DNA of 64,000 nucleotides from Vibrio sp. BS-M-Sm-2 (GCF_041504345.1 NZ_CP167894.1:248001-312000); one strand, 5' to 3'; positions 18,275 through 27,301 are shown, numbered from the stretch's first letter. Program-made: numbers and translations. The notes: a model not told the origin generated them from the letters alone.

Positions 18275-19512
18275 TTAGCACGTACCTTTTTCAACCAAGA
18301 ATTCATGCCCTTGTGATCCATAGGTTGACCATTAATCAGCTTCACCAGCTGTTCCATAGAACGGCTGATGTGGCGATCATGTTTATGGCCGCGTTTGCCA
18401 TCTATGATGATGTGCGCCAGCGCTTTGCAATAGTCGACTTCGAGATCAACCTCTGCGCCTAAATACTTAGTCAGATCGGACTTTTGTAAGACGTAAGCGT
18501 TTTCCGGTCGATGGAAGTTCACCACGGTAATCACTCGCGTACGAGACGATAACGAAAGCTGTAAGTTAGAGACTTTCTCAAACAGTCGCTTCGCACTTCT
18601 TACTGAAGATACCGAAGCATCTAAAATCAGAACCACCACATCAAAGTTTTCTACCAAGAGTTGAGGTTCAACTTTGAAGTCCACACCACCTGAAAAATCT
18701 TCAATAATGAAGTTGGCGTTGCGCGCTAACAACTCACACAAAGTTTGGTTGTAATTAAGAACATCGGTTTGGCTCATGTCGCCATCAATAGCCAACAGAC
18801 GTAAGTTTTTTCGTGCGTTAATTAAGTAACTCAACGCCCCTTCTTCATCCATTTCATGCAATGGCGCAGTAAATTCATCAATGGTTCGCGGTTTAAAGTC
18901 TTTGAGGCCGAGCAAGACATCAATATTGGTATCGGCATATTGATGGTCGACAAGAATCGTGTCCGAGCCTTGCGTTGATAACAGTGAGCCCAACTCAGTG
19001 GTGATAAACGACGCGCCAACGCCGCCTTTGGCACCAACAATTGCTACGCGCTTCGCTTTGCGTTTCTGGCTTACACCAGAGAAAGTTTTAAGGTTCTTGC
19101 TAACGTGGTTCAAGAAGTCCGCAAATTCTTGTTTGTTCACTGGCCAGAAAACGTAATAAAAGCCCATGTCTTTAAGCGAACGAAGCGTAGAAATGGCGTC
19201 TTCTTTACCAATCACGACCACACCTTTGTGGGTAGGCAGTTTGCTGGCAAAAGATTTAGCGTCTTCAACAACATTGGTCGATTCATTAAGTTCCAGAATA
19301 ACGATATGGCTACTCTGTTGCTCTGTCAGTTTGGTCAATCCCGCTTTGGCTTTGACGCAAGCTGGATCATTCCACCCTTCAAATCGAAAGACTTCTTGAA
19401 CAAGGTCTAAACACTCTTGAGATTGATAAAACAAAGTGCACCCCGCAACACCTGTTGTTGCGGTCGGAGTTGGCTTGGCCTTTGTTGTTAATGCTTTCGT
19501 AAGGTCAAACAT
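18271..19512 (-). CDS. tadZ: Tad pilus localisation protein TadZ (ParA/MinD-like)
   Basis: 413 residues. An atypical receiver-like N-terminal domain (about 30-140) is followed by a ParA/MinD-type ATPase with deviant Walker A VGAKGGVGASFIT, in which the last residues are A-S rather than K-T. This is a known feature of TadZ/CpaE, which marks the pole where the pilus is built. A DFSGG segment follows at the switch region. It overlaps the upstream lipoprotein gene by one base and tadA by four. Confidence 0.88.
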   Translation of the reverse strand: MFDLTKALTTKAKPTPTATTGVAGCTLFYQSQECLDLVQEVFRFEGWNDPACVKAKAGLTKLTEQQSSHIVILELNESTNVVEDAKSFASKLPTHKGVVVIGKEDAISTLRSLKDMGFYYVFWPVNKQEFADFLNHVSKNLKTFSGVSQKRKAKRVAIVGAKGGVGASFITTELGSLLSTQGSDTILVDHQYADTNIDVLLGLKDFKPRTIDEFTAPLHEMDEEGALSYLINARKNLRLLAIDGDMSQTDVLNYNQTLCELLARNANFIIEDFSGGVDFKVEPQLLVENFDVVVLILDASVSSVRSAKRLFEKVSNLQLSLSSRTRVITVVNFHRPENAYVLQKSDLTKYLGAEVDLEVDYCKALAHIIIDGKRGHKHDRHISRSMEQLVKLINGQPMDHKGMNSWLKKVRAK

Positions 19513-19991
19513 TATTGTTCTCCTACCAATCGAGACTTGTAAGCCACTTGCTTCAAACGCATCGATTCAACAAAACAATCTTGCTGTCTCAACCGAGCGT
19601 GAATCTGTGCTGGCTTGCACTCTTGAGTCTTCAAACGCGTTAACGTCACCTGAATATTTAGATCGCTAGGCAACAATTGAGCGTTTCGATACGTCACTCT
19701 TTGTGGTGCAATAAGGTGTGAAGGATATTGTTCGAAGATCGCCTGCAACATCTGTTTGCTGCGAGATGATTTGTAATCCACAACATAGGTCGCTTCTTTG
19801 TCCATCGACTCAATATCTTGAATCAAGGCGGTAATCTGTTTAGTCGTTTCAGAACGGTTTTTCATCGCAAACTCAAAACTGTGGTGCTCTTTGTACACCA
19901 AAGCTTCAGAGCCATGTCCGACAAAATATTGCTCAGAGGCGCAGCCAAAAAGTGACGTGGTAAATAACGCCATCAGTAATAATTTCTTCAT
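19512..19991 (-). CDS. Small Tad-locus lipoprotein (RcpB/CpaD-position)
   Basis: 159 residues with a lipobox FGCAS (lipidated Cys at 17) and a mixed domain of no motif I recognise. It has a conserved-looking Cys pair (QECKP and QQDCFVES). Its place between the secretin gene and tadZ is where rcpB/cpaD lies in other tad loci, so a role as secretin-associated outer-membrane lipoprotein is inferred from position, not sequence. Confidence 0.7.
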   Translation of the reverse strand: MKKLLLMALFTTSLFGCASEQYFVGHGSEALVYKEHHSFEFAMKNRSETTKQITALIQDIESMDKEATYVVDYKSSRSKQMLQAIFEQYPSHLIAPQRVTYRNAQLLPSDLNIQVTLTRLKTQECKPAQIHARLRQQDCFVESMRLKQVAYKSRLVGEQ

Positions 19992-21358
19992 TGGATAAAC
20001 CCTCCTTGCGACAACAGACGAATCGTTGCATCAGAAGATGTCACCGCCTTGCCATCCCATTTGACATTGAGCCAACGCGCTAATGTGGAAGTCTTTTTGA
20101 TGTAAGGCAGTTGAATGTCTTTCGGTTTCATCGGTTCCACAAGATTCACGGTCGCAACGATGATCAATTCAGTTCGTTTTCTTTCTGTGGTCGCTTTTCG
20201 GAATGCGGCACCGAGTACTGGTATGTCGCCAACAAAAGGGATTTTTTGCATTTTTTCCAGATCGGCACTGCTCATCAAACCACCAAGGACGAAACTATCG
20301 CCATCGGCTAGCTCAACAGTTGTCATGGCGCGTCGTGAAGCCAGTTGCGGAACTTTGATGCCTGCTGCTTCAACATAACCTTCTACTTCACTCACTTCAG
20401 GCGCTAGCTGCATTCGAATCTTGTCTTGGCTAAGCACTTTTGCTGTAAGGTCGAGTTTGATGCCGAACTCTTTGAATGAAATGTTTACGTTGCTACTGGT
20501 AGAGACGATAACCGGCACTTCGCCACCAACGAGAAAGCTTGCCGACTCACCGGATAACACGGTTAAGTTAGGCTCAGCCAGAACCTCTGCAATCTGGTCA
20601 TTGCCTAATGCAGTGATTAACGTGCTTAGGTTTGCAGCGTCGAACTGGTCGAAAACAAATTCACCAACACTTGAACCGACGGAACTCCAATCTACACCAA
20701 CAGTTTGTCCAAATGATTCGGTGACTTGCGCTACTGATATTTTGACGTTCACTTGCTGAGTCGTTGCAACTTCAATGCGTTCGATGATCCCTTCCCACGT
20801 CATATTGCGGGCAAATACCATACCTTCAGGTTCTTCATAATCAGAGTTGTCGGATTTAAACTCTAGCTTCTGAGTTTTGTCCCACTTCTCGGTCTTTTCT
20901 CGTCCAAGCAGAGTGGCAACCAAACGATAGATATCGTCACGAGTCGCTTCGGAATCAACAAGACCACTCACGGCGACTTGCTCTCCCACAGACTGAATCT
21001 TGACTTTGGCATCAGGGAAATGAAATTTGAGTTGACGTCTAATATCCGTTAAATCCAAATCAACAATAATGCGGTCGGAAAGCAGAACATCACCATCAAT
21101 GCCGTAGACGATCAGTCGTGCTTGCCCAATAGCATTGGCGAACACAACGATCGTGTTGTCGTTGATTATCTTGTAGTCGACGATGTCAGGGTTATTAATA
21201 AACACTTGGCCAATCGGATTTTTTAACTGGATGTGCTGACCATCGTTGAGCGTGATGGAGCGATCGGCGGCAAAAGCGTTTGTTATAGAAAGTAAGCCAA
21301 TCAGTGGCGCTAGAATGGAAGCAAACAGTACTTGTTTGATTCGATGGTGAATCATCAT
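19988..21358 (-). CDS. rcpA: Tad pilus outer-membrane secretin RcpA/CpaC
   Basis: About 456 residues. The ATG at 21358 has GAGAGG seven bases upstream; a GTG three bases earlier is less likely. A signal peptide (TNAFA-ADR) is followed by an N-terminal pilus-assembly N domain (PIGQVFINNPDIVDY), a BON-like section, and the secretin core with VPVLGAAFRKATTERKRTEL near the C-terminus. It forms the outer-membrane channel for the Flp pilus. It overlaps the upstream rcpC stop by one base. Confidence 0.9.
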   Translation of the reverse strand: MMIHHRIKQVLFASILAPLIGLLSITNAFAADRSITLNDGQHIQLKNPIGQVFINNPDIVDYKIINDNTIVVFANAIGQARLIVYGIDGDVLLSDRIIVDLDLTDIRRQLKFHFPDAKVKIQSVGEQVAVSGLVDSEATRDDIYRLVATLLGREKTEKWDKTQKLEFKSDNSDYEEPEGMVFARNMTWEGIIERIEVATTQQVNVKISVAQVTESFGQTVGVDWSSVGSSVGEFVFDQFDAANLSTLITALGNDQIAEVLAEPNLTVLSGESASFLVGGEVPVIVSTSSNVNISFKEFGIKLDLTAKVLSQDKIRMQLAPEVSEVEGYVEAAGIKVPQLASRRAMTTVELADGDSFVLGGLMSSADLEKMQKIPFVGDIPVLGAAFRKATTERKRTELIIVATVNLVEPMKPKDIQLPYIKKTSTLARWLNVKWDGKAVTSSDATIRLLSQGGFIQ

Positions 21359-22182
21359 CACAAAGCCTCTCTCGGATTGTTCTCGTTACCACGTAACTCA
21401 GCAATCCCTGTATAGTTATCGATAATATTGCGCACCTCCGCGAACTCGGGTTGCGTGTAGGTTTGGCTTCGGTAAATTTCGATGTGCATTGTTCGTTGTG
21501 CTAGCGCAAGTTTTGGTAACTCGTCGGGGCTAACTTCGATGACCACCGTAGTCAGTCCATCCTCTTTACTCGGAGCGCGAGCGGTAATAGAACTGTCGCC
21601 AGTGGCGTCATTGCCAATGTTGAGTACTTTGACGTTTTTAAGGAACATTGACGCCTTCACACCTCTAAAGCGCTTCGGCTTATCGATAATTCCGGCTAAG
21701 TTATCGTTTGGAGAACTCACAGTGAGGATATCGATGGACGTTCCAGGGCGGATGTAATCGTTGATTAGGTTTTTGTCACTGACTTTAAGTGGGTATAACG
21801 TCATGCCTTCCGTGACCAAAAGGTCGATGTATCCGGGCTGGCCTGGCGTCACTTGATATTCAGGCAGTACAACCTCACCTGCGTTAAGGCTGCGATTGAG
21901 CAAAATGGAGGGCGAAAAGCTGATTTGTGCATCTTCTCTAACACCAAGCGTTAATGCTTCACTAAGAGGGAGTTGTTGTTTTACGACACCTTGCGCATCG
22001 ATCGCACGTCCTTTTTCATAAGGTTCCGTGGTCATCCAAACGGCAACATGCTCTTCATTTTTTTCTTCCACCACTTCAGCGGTCGTTGTCGGCTGAGGTT
22101 CACTCTTCAACAAATCGACAACGCCTAGTGCGCCCACTATTAAGGCAGTAATGGCAACAAGTAATACCAGTCGAGATCTCAT
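21358..22182 (-). CDS. rcpC: Flp pilus assembly protein CpaB/RcpC (SAF domain)
   Basis: 274 residues with one N-terminal TM helix (about 4-24), a SAF-like domain (Y-E-K-G-R-A-I-D-A-Q-G-V region near residue 55), and the RcpC/CpaB block with LLVTEGMTLYPLKVSDKNL. RcpC works in the periplasm and is thought to help the secretin and pilus interact with peptidoglycan. It follows tadV on the same strand. Confidence 0.87.
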   Translation of the reverse strand: MRSRLVLLVAITALIVGALGVVDLLKSEPQPTTTAEVVEEKNEEHVAVWMTTEPYEKGRAIDAQGVVKQQLPLSEALTLGVREDAQISFSPSILLNRSLNAGEVVLPEYQVTPGQPGYIDLLVTEGMTLYPLKVSDKNLINDYIRPGTSIDILTVSSPNDNLAGIIDKPKRFRGVKASMFLKNVKVLNIGNDATGDSSITARAPSKEDGLTTVVIEVSPDELPKLALAQRTMHIEIYRSQTYTQPEFAEVRNIIDNYTGIAELRGNENNPREAL

Positions 22183-22203
22183 AATGTGCTCATTTTTTGA
22201 GGT

Positions 22204-22629
22204 TTATATATATGGTGTAGATTGAGTTAAAATGGCTATGTAAAATCCAATGCTAATTGCTATACCATATGGAATACCATCTTGGTCATGGGGACTTGGT
22301 TTTTTTATTTTTTTAATTATTAGATAAGTGACAGCTAAAATACCACCAGCAAAAGCCATCAGAACAAACGCCAATAATAAGTCACCAACAGGAATGGTAA
22401 GCGACAAAATAACGACATATTTAATATCGCCAGCTCCAATCCAAATCAGCTTATAAAGAACAAGCCCTAAACTTAACATCAGTAGAAAGCTCATAATTTG
22501 AATATCTAGAGGTGACAAAAAAGACTGCAGGAAAAGTAATACGCATAAGGCATAATTTTGTATCTTACGATAGATAAAATCAGTAACCGACACATATAAA
22601 CCCAATATTGCCAAAGTCACTAAATACAA
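22204..22629 (-). CDS. tadV: Prepilin peptidase TadV (A24 family, CpaA-like)
   Basis: A 141-residue polytopic membrane aspartyl protease. The two catalytic Asp motifs are visible: TDFIYRKIQN near residue 17 and GAGDIKY near residue 71, separated by TM helices. It lacks the N-methylation domain of PilD, as expected for TadV. Its substrates here are Flp, TadE and TadF. It lies just after flp, with a stem-loop between. Confidence 0.9.
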   Translation of the reverse strand: MYLVTLAILGLYVSVTDFIYRKIQNYALCVLLFLQSFLSPLDIQIMSFLLMLSLGLVLYKLIWIGAGDIKYVVILSLTIPVGDLLLAFVLMAFAGGILAVTYLIIKKIKKPSPHDQDGIPYGIAISIGFYIAILTQSTPYI

Positions 22630-22702
22630 TTCATGACTAAAAATTGGAATTACCGCCTAACTTTAGGTAGCGAAATCTTATTTCACATTATAAATTAACT
22701 AA

Positions 22703-22729
22703 GCCAGACCAATAAAAAATAGGTCTGGC
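22703..22729 (-). promoter_or_regulatory. Stem-loop between flp and tadV
   Basis: GCCAGACC pairs perfectly with GGTCTGGC around an 11-base A/T loop, 40 bases after the flp stop. There is no following U-tract, so it is better read as a partial terminator or 3' stabiliser that lets the pilin mRNA exceed the downstream machinery mRNA. That role is inference. Confidence 0.65.
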
Positions 22730-22768
22730 ACAAATACCTTTCGATATTTTTTACATCGAAAACTTTGA

Positions 22769-22984
22769 CTAAGGGGTACCACTAGCAGTTTTTATCGTTG
22801 CTGCAATCTTATCAAACGCAAGACCTAACTCCGTGATGAAGCCACCAGTCCCCACAGCTACACTGACTAATACAGCCATCGCAACACCAATTAGGCCATA
22901 TTCAATTGCAGTTACACCGCGCTCATCATTCTTGAACTGTGATAAGAACATGTTTGTTTTTACGTATAGTTTAGTAATCATCAT
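22769..22984 (-). CDS. flp: Flp/Fap-type major pilin
   Basis: A 71-residue prepilin. A hydrophilic leader ends in DERG, followed by VTAIEYGLIGVAMAVLVSVA; the G-xTAIEYGLI motif is diagnostic of Flp pilins, with cleavage after Gly by TadV and the Glu at +5. It is the first gene of the tad operon, downstream of a 400-base AT-rich region shared with a divergent LysR gene. This is the only pilin in the locus. Confidence 0.95.
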   Translation of the reverse strand: MMITKLYVKTNMFLSQFKNDERGVTAIEYGLIGVAMAVLVSVAVGTGGFITELGLAFDKIAATIKTASGTP

Positions 22985-23384
22985 TTTTCCTATAAAGGCC
23001 TATTTAAAATTCACCGCCATTATAGTTAGCACCCCAACGCTATCAAAAATACCTTCTATCGAGTTAATCAATAGATCGAGTAAAAAATGATCAAATAAAA
23101 CACTATAAAATATATCACCTCGCAAGATTATCTATAAATAACAATCACTTAGATTAACTTCAACTTTCAATCTTTAATTTTAAATTAATTTTATAAAGTT
23201 AAAAAGTAAGACTTTGCTCAATGTTTTCTTTATATAACATTTAGTAATAAAGAATTTAATAATTTAAATTACGTTATTATTCATTATAAAACCTGTTGAA
23301 ATACAAAGATCATCACGCTATTGTTCTTCGAATCAACAAACAACAATAAATATAACTTCTTTGTGTCAAAAGGTTAGTCGAATC
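22985..23384. promoter_or_regulatory. AT-rich divergent control region, flp operon / LysR gene
   Basis: 400 bases with no credible gene and long A/T tracts (for example around 23160-23290). They probably contain both promoters and binding sites for the LysR protein or for H-NS-type silencers. No sharp operator could be picked out by eye. Confidence 0.5.
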
Positions 23385-24278
23385 ATGAAACTACATTTCG
23401 AAAATATTGTTTCGTTCATAGCAGTAGTTGAAGAAGGTTCATTTAGCTCTGCTGCACGCAAGCTTGGAAAATCACAGTCAACAGTTAGCACAGCTGTCCA
23501 AAATCTTGAGTCAGACTTAGGTTTCAACGTATTTAATAGAGAACACTCTAAAGTCTGGTTAACAGAAAAAGGGGAACGCCTATTCCAATTATCTTTACCT
23601 GTAGTATCAAAATATCGGGAATTAATCACTGTTGCCCAGCAAATGAATATATCCGACCAGATAGTTTACCGCGTGGGCATCGATCCATTAGTGTTCAATA
23701 AAAACGTAAAGAAAACACTGCTAGCATTCTCGGAAGCATTCCCGAATGTTGACCTACTTGTCGTGACGAAACCCAGTTTCGTGTTAGGTAACTATATAAA
23801 CGAAGGGAAGATAGACCTAGCGCTGGGTAACCCGTATCACAAGACAAATTACGACTTCAACATCGAGGAACTATTCCACGTTAACTGTTGGTGGGTGGCC
23901 CATGAAGACTTAGTAACCTTAAAGTCCCAAGCACCATCACAGCGAGTTCTATTAATGGATGGTTGTGAAGAGCTACTTAACTTGTCAAACATCGCAACAT
24001 ACAACCTATGGCGGCTGGATGATTTAGGAACCATCATCGATTTATGTAAAGCTCAAAAAGGCATCGCCTTTCTGCCAGGGTTTCTCATCGAAGGTAACAT
24101 CAAAGAACATAAGCTTAAGGTTATTACCGATCACCCTGACTTTTTTGGCAAACGAGTTATTGCATCCCTCTTCTGGCACATACATTCTGACTTTAGCTTG
24201 TTTAACCAATGGATAAAAAAAGAGCTACAAACCACAACTAATTACAAACAAACATTTGTTGCTGATCTAGCTCAATAA
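23385..24278 (+). CDS. LysR-family regulator, probable regulator of the tad pilus locus
   Basis: About 297 residues from the ATG at 23385, preferred over a TTG at 23361 because AAAGG lies before it. The HTH is clear (GSFSSAARKLGKSQSTVSTAV), followed by NVFNREHSKVWLTEKGERL and a two-lobe sensor domain. It is divergent from the flp operon across a 400-base AT-rich region with no other gene, so control of pilus expression is the natural inference. The signal sensed is unknown. Confidence 0.87.
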   Translation: MKLHFENIVSFIAVVEEGSFSSAARKLGKSQSTVSTAVQNLESDLGFNVFNREHSKVWLTEKGERLFQLSLPVVSKYRELITVAQQMNISDQIVYRVGIDPLVFNKNVKKTLLAFSEAFPNVDLLVVTKPSFVLGNYINEGKIDLALGNPYHKTNYDFNIEELFHVNCWWVAHEDLVTLKSQAPSQRVLLMDGCEELLNLSNIATYNLWRLDDLGTIIDLCKAQKGIAFLPGFLIEGNIKEHKLKVITDHPDFFGKRVIASLFWHIHSDFSLFNQWIKKELQTTTNYKQTFVADLAQ

Positions 24279-24299
24279 CGTTCTATTAAAATCATGACG

Positions 24300-24336
24300 A
24301 TCACACTCTATTGCACTCTCCAGCTTTGAGTGTGAT
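24300..24336 (+). terminator. Possible terminator hairpin after the LysR gene
   Basis: ATCACACTC pairs with GAGTGTGAT (9 bp) around a 19-base loop, 22 bases after the LysR stop. The following sequence (ATTTC) is a poor U-tract, so termination strength is doubtful. Confidence 0.5.
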
Positions 24337-24634
24337 ATTTCAATCCCGATATTTATCCGAATATAAACGCCAAGCAAAGCATATAAAATATATATATTTA
24401 TTATCAGATGCATCGGCTAATATATGCATTATCATTTACTTCGAGTCTTTCATTACCTACCCGTTCATAAATCTGTAATAAAACCTAGATAGAAACCAGC
24501 CTTTAAGATTATTCAGCACTTAACTAATACTTAGTGCGTCACCAAATCTCGAACAACATCTCTCAAGCTATGAACTCAGAAAACCCACAAAAGATAATGG
24601 CATTGGTTAAGAGCCTTTCTTTAGATACATCAAA
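24337..24634. other. Intergenic region with no gene seen
   Basis: Roughly 300 AT-rich bases between the LysR and HxlR genes, which end convergently here. No reading frame, RNA gene or repeat was recognised. Confidence 0.5.
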
Positions 24635-24958
24635 CTAATCCCAGCTTTCAGATTTTTTTACTATAATATCAACAATATCCGCAAGTTCTTTTCCTTTTTC
24701 TGTCAGACCATAATATACAGTCACAGGAACGGTTTCTTCTTGCCTGCGCCAGATAAAACCTTCTTTGCTAAGTAACTTCAGCCTCTCACTAAGTACTTTA
24801 CTAGACACTAAAGCCAGTTGCTTTTGAATTTGTCCAAAGCGTATCTCGCTACTCTGACCTAATAACCAAACGATGTGAGCAGTCCACTTCGTAGAGATCA
24901 AGGTCAAATATTTATCAGCGTTACAGTAACCTTCAGGTTGCTTACCCTGTTCACTCAT
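24635..24958 (-). CDS. HxlR-family transcriptional regulator
   Basis: A 107-residue winged-helix protein of the HxlR/MarR-like group: YCNADKYLTLISTKWTAHIVWLL at the start, then RFGQIQKQL, SSKVLSERLKLLSKEGFI and VYYGLTEKGKEL at the wing. One Cys near residue 12 is where HxlR/HypR-type thiol sensors have theirs. It is divergent from the NTF2-like gene, with a palindrome and 18-bp tandem repeats between them, so it probably represses that gene and itself. Confidence 0.9.
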   Translation of the reverse strand: MSEQGKQPEGYCNADKYLTLISTKWTAHIVWLLGQSSEIRFGQIQKQLALVSSKVLSERLKLLSKEGFIWRRQEETVPVTVYYGLTEKGKELADIVDIIVKKSESWD

Positions 24959-25003
24959 ATTTACCTCTCAGATTATCAAGATTGTAAAGTTACTCAAAGA
25001 TAG

Positions 25004-25039
25004 TTAGTTACCTTAAGGTAATTAGTTACTTTTAGGTAG
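25004..25039. promoter_or_regulatory. Tandem 18-bp repeats with palindrome, HxlR operator candidate
   Basis: Two adjacent 18-bp copies (25004-25021 and 25022-25039) share TTAGTTAC-TT-AGGTA and differ at three positions. The first contains the perfect 14-bp palindrome TTACCTTAAGGTAA (25008-25021). They lie midway between the divergent HxlR and NTF2-like genes, the expected place for operator sites. Confidence 0.7.
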
Positions 25040-25108
25040 CTAATTTCTTTTAGTAAGCACCCTATCTATTATGGCCTCAACCCAAAACACAAACAAGCAG
25101 GTGGTTCC

Positions 25109-25522
25109 ATGAAGATATTTCTATTCCTAGCTTTAAACTTTATAACTTTCTATTCTTACGCATCAACAGATTACAAAAAACCGCAGTCGCCAACTGAACT
25201 GCACCAACTTTTCGCGGAATACTTTTCAAAACAAGACATAGACGGACTAGGCACTCTGTTCCATGAAGACGCCATATTCGTCCTGGATGCTCAAGGGAAC
25301 CTTGCTAGAGGGCCAAGGGCTATCAAGCCGATATTGAAAGGTTACCTTCAAGGTGACGTTGAAATGCTAACCCATGATGTATCCATCCATATTAACGGCG
25401 ATACGGCTCTTGTTAAGTCTGATTGGGAGATAGTTGGAGGCCCTAAAGGAACCGCTCTGGAAGTGATGAGATATGTAGATGGAGGCTGGTTATACGTAAT
25501 TGATAACCCGAACGGGTTTTAA
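25109..25522 (+). CDS. Secreted NTF2/SnoaL-like protein (DUF4440 type)
   Basis: 137 residues with a signal peptide (hydrophobic core from residue 3, cleavage near SYA-STD) and a cone-shaped NTF2-like fold pattern: LHQLFAEYFSKQDIDGLGTLFHEDAIFVLD, then ALVKSDWEIVGG. Such small domains bind hydrophobic ligands or act as isomerases or hydrolases; no catalytic residues can be assigned. AGGTGG lies just before the ATG. It is probably under HxlR control. Its terminator has been split by the IS4 insertion. Confidence 0.8.
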   Translation: MKIFLFLALNFITFYSYASTDYKKPQSPTELHQLFAEYFSKQDIDGLGTLFHEDAIFVLDAQGNLARGPRAIKPILKGYLQGDVEMLTHDVSIHINGDTALVKSDWEIVGGPKGTALEVMRYVDGGWLYVIDNPNGF

Positions 25523-25594
25523 ATGACCATCGCACTTTAGATCATTGAAGGACGAAGTCTGAAAGCTTTGCTGGCAATAAATTTCAGACACAAA

Positions 25595-25611
25595 AAAGCC
25601 CACACTAGGTG
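25595..25611 (+). terminator. Left half of a terminator split by IS4 insertion
   Basis: AAAGCCCAC at 25595-25603, with loop ACTAG, would pair with GTGGGCTTT at 27054-27062 on the far side of the insertion sequence. Removing the element and one 11-bp duplicate restores a perfect 9-bp stem with a 5-base loop. It probably served the NTF2-like gene. Confidence 0.75.
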
Positions 25612-27045
25612 TAATGCCAGTCAGTTAAGCTGACTGGCATTTTTTCTGTTTGTTGCATATTTCTTGGGTTTCAGTTTTACCCAGCGAGGATAGCTTCTAT
25701 CTTCTCTTCGGGGTGGTAGGATAAACATAGATACTTGCTGTAATAACACTTCATAGTGTTTAGGTAGTTTTCCCGGGCTCGTTAAAGGTAAAGCAGCGAA
25801 GTATTGAGTCACAGCCATGGCACTACTCGTAAAGCTTAATTGATTCGGCCAGATGCTATCTAACTTACTCGCTGCTTTTGTCATAACCTGCCTTATAAGG
25901 TTATAGGCTAACAAAATTCCCCAGAGCTCCTGTTTGACCATATCTGGCCGCTTACTTCGCAATGTATACTCACTATCCAGCAAGGTTTGCTTCATTTCCC
26001 GATAGCCTAATTCGATCTCCCAACGATAGCGATAGAGCTCTACGATGTCTTCACCAGGAAAGCGCAACCCATCACACATTGATGTAAGTACCTGATATTC
26101 CTTACCCTTGATAATTTTCGATACTAACCTTGCTTCTATTGTCTCAGGGAGATCACTGAACTTCTTTCTTGCCTGAGGTGTTGTTTTTATGGCAACGATA
26201 GCGTCACTCCGGCTGTATTTATGGACGACTTCATACTGAAAGTCCTTTCTCACAGGGAGCATCCAATGCCTTTCTTGACCTACTTTGTTCCAACGATTAA
26301 GCAGCCCTAAAGAGTAATATCCTTTATCAAAAATAGTCAGAGAATGATTTGGTGTTTGCTCGATGAGCTCTTCTGCGAGCCGCATTTCGCTGGTGCGATA
26401 GTCAGAGAATGCACTATCGATTAGTTGATGACTTGTAAGCTCCATCAAGCAAACCATACGTACCTTAGGGTAAATATTTTCAGATGATTGATTACGCTGT
26501 GCTTTAAATTCTTGATGATTTTCAGGTGTATCTGTTGTTCTCCAAACGACACCATCGACGGAGAGAAGGTTTAATCCACACCAAGTTTCGAAGTTAGACG
26601 CTTGATAGCTATGCGCTGCCATCTTCTTAAAGACTTGCTTTACACCTTCTTCACCTAATCTCTGCCTCGCTTGAACAACAGCACTTGGTGCAACAAAGCG
26701 TTGTTTGTCTGGCAGGACAATATCGAGTTGGTTAGCGATATCCCAAACAGATTGTTGACGAAAGAGACTCATTCCAACAACGGACCAAAGTACTGCTTCC
26801 AAAGGTAACCGCCTTCTTCTAACGGTTGCTACGCCAGCTTGCTCAAAGCCTTGCTGGATAAGCTCTGGACTAAGAATGTCAGAGTATTTGTCAAAGTGAT
26901 GGAAGGTATTACATGACCGAAAAGTATTAGCAAGTTGGCTTTCTAAAGACATAAAAAATCCGATATTAGTTTCCTAATATCGGATTTTGAAGCCTTTTGA
27001 GGATCGGTCAAATGATCTCACAAATTTCTTAACTGATCGGCATTA
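25612..27045 (-). mobile_element. IS4-group insertion sequence, complete
   Basis: A 1434-bp element. Its 18-bp ends begin TAATGCC and end in TCAGTTAAG (25612-25629 and 27028-27045), matching at 16 of 18 positions. They are flanked by the perfect 11-bp target duplication CACACTAGGTG at 25601-25611 and 27046-27056. One intact transposase is present. Size, end sequence and 11-bp duplication fit the IS4 type element itself. An intact element with perfect duplication implies a fairly recent insertion. Confidence 0.95.
25621..26952 (-). CDS. IS4-family transposase (DDE)
   Basis: 443 residues, closely resembling E. coli IS4 InsG as I remember it. [12 protein letters not shown] and [15 protein letters not shown] lie in the N-terminal part, [17 protein letters not shown] holds the first Asp, [17 protein letters not shown] the second, and [15 protein letters not shown] carries the catalytic Glu in the YREMK signature. 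The enzyme cuts and joins DNA at the 18-bp ends. It is full length with no frameshift, so the element may be active. Confidence 0.95.
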   Translation of the reverse strand: MSLESQLANTFRSCNTFHHFDKYSDILSPELIQQGFEQAGVATVRRRRLPLEAVLWSVVGMSLFRQQSVWDIANQLDIVLPDKQRFVAPSAVVQARQRLGEEGVKQVFKKMAAHSYQASNFETWCGLNLLSVDGVVWRTTDTPENHQEFKAQRNQSSENIYPKVRMVCLMELTSHQLIDSAFSDYRTSEMRLAEELIEQTPNHSLTIFDKGYYSLGLLNRWNKVGQERHWMLPVRKDFQYEVVHKYSRSDAIVAIKTTPQARKKFSDLPETIEARLVSKIIKGKEYQVLTSMCDGLRFPGEDIVELYRYRWEIELGYREMKQTLLDSEYTLRSKRPDMVKQELWGILLAYNLIRQVMTKAASKLDSIWPNQLSFTSSAMAVTQYFAALPLTSPGKLPKHYEVLLQQVSMFILPPRREDRSYPRWVKLKPKKYATNRKNASQLN

Positions 27046-27056
27046 CACACTAGGTG

Positions 27057-27258
27057 GGCTTTCTGCTTGTTCATAAAGAACGAATTTGGTGCCGCTACTG
27101 GACTCGACTATCAAACCTATCCAATTGATTAAAATGAACAATATAAAAGTAGAGTTTTAAGATGTTACCTCAGGTGTTACTTCGGAAAGAACTCAACTTC
27201 TGAGACAAGATCAGCACTAAATTTATCTGAAGAGCAGATTACTTTCACAAAACAAACA
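27057..27258. other. Left boundary segment of the defence island, no gene seen
   Basis: About 200 bases between the IS and the zorD terminator, including the right half of the split terminator stem (to 27062). I see no reading frame; a short stretch near 27090-27112 loosely resembles a tRNA 3' end but does not fold as one. Confidence 0.45.
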
Positions 27259-27286
27259 TGCTGGTCGGCCATAAACGGTACCAGCA
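27259..27286 (-). terminator. Probable terminator of the Zorya operon
   Basis: TGCTGGT pairs with ACCAGCA around a 14-base loop, just after the zorD stop. On the minus strand it is followed by GTTTGTTTTG, an interrupted U-tract. Confidence 0.6.
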
Positions 27287-27301
27287 CGCATTATAAAATT
27301 T

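Noticed and set aside
27085..27115. tRNA 3'-end-like sequence (reverse strand GTCGAGTCC...GGCACCA), which could have marked an island attachment site.
   Set aside because: The spacing between the T-loop-like part and CCA is one base short, the T-loop lacks TTCGA, and no cloverleaf can be built. No matching copy was found at the other end of the window.
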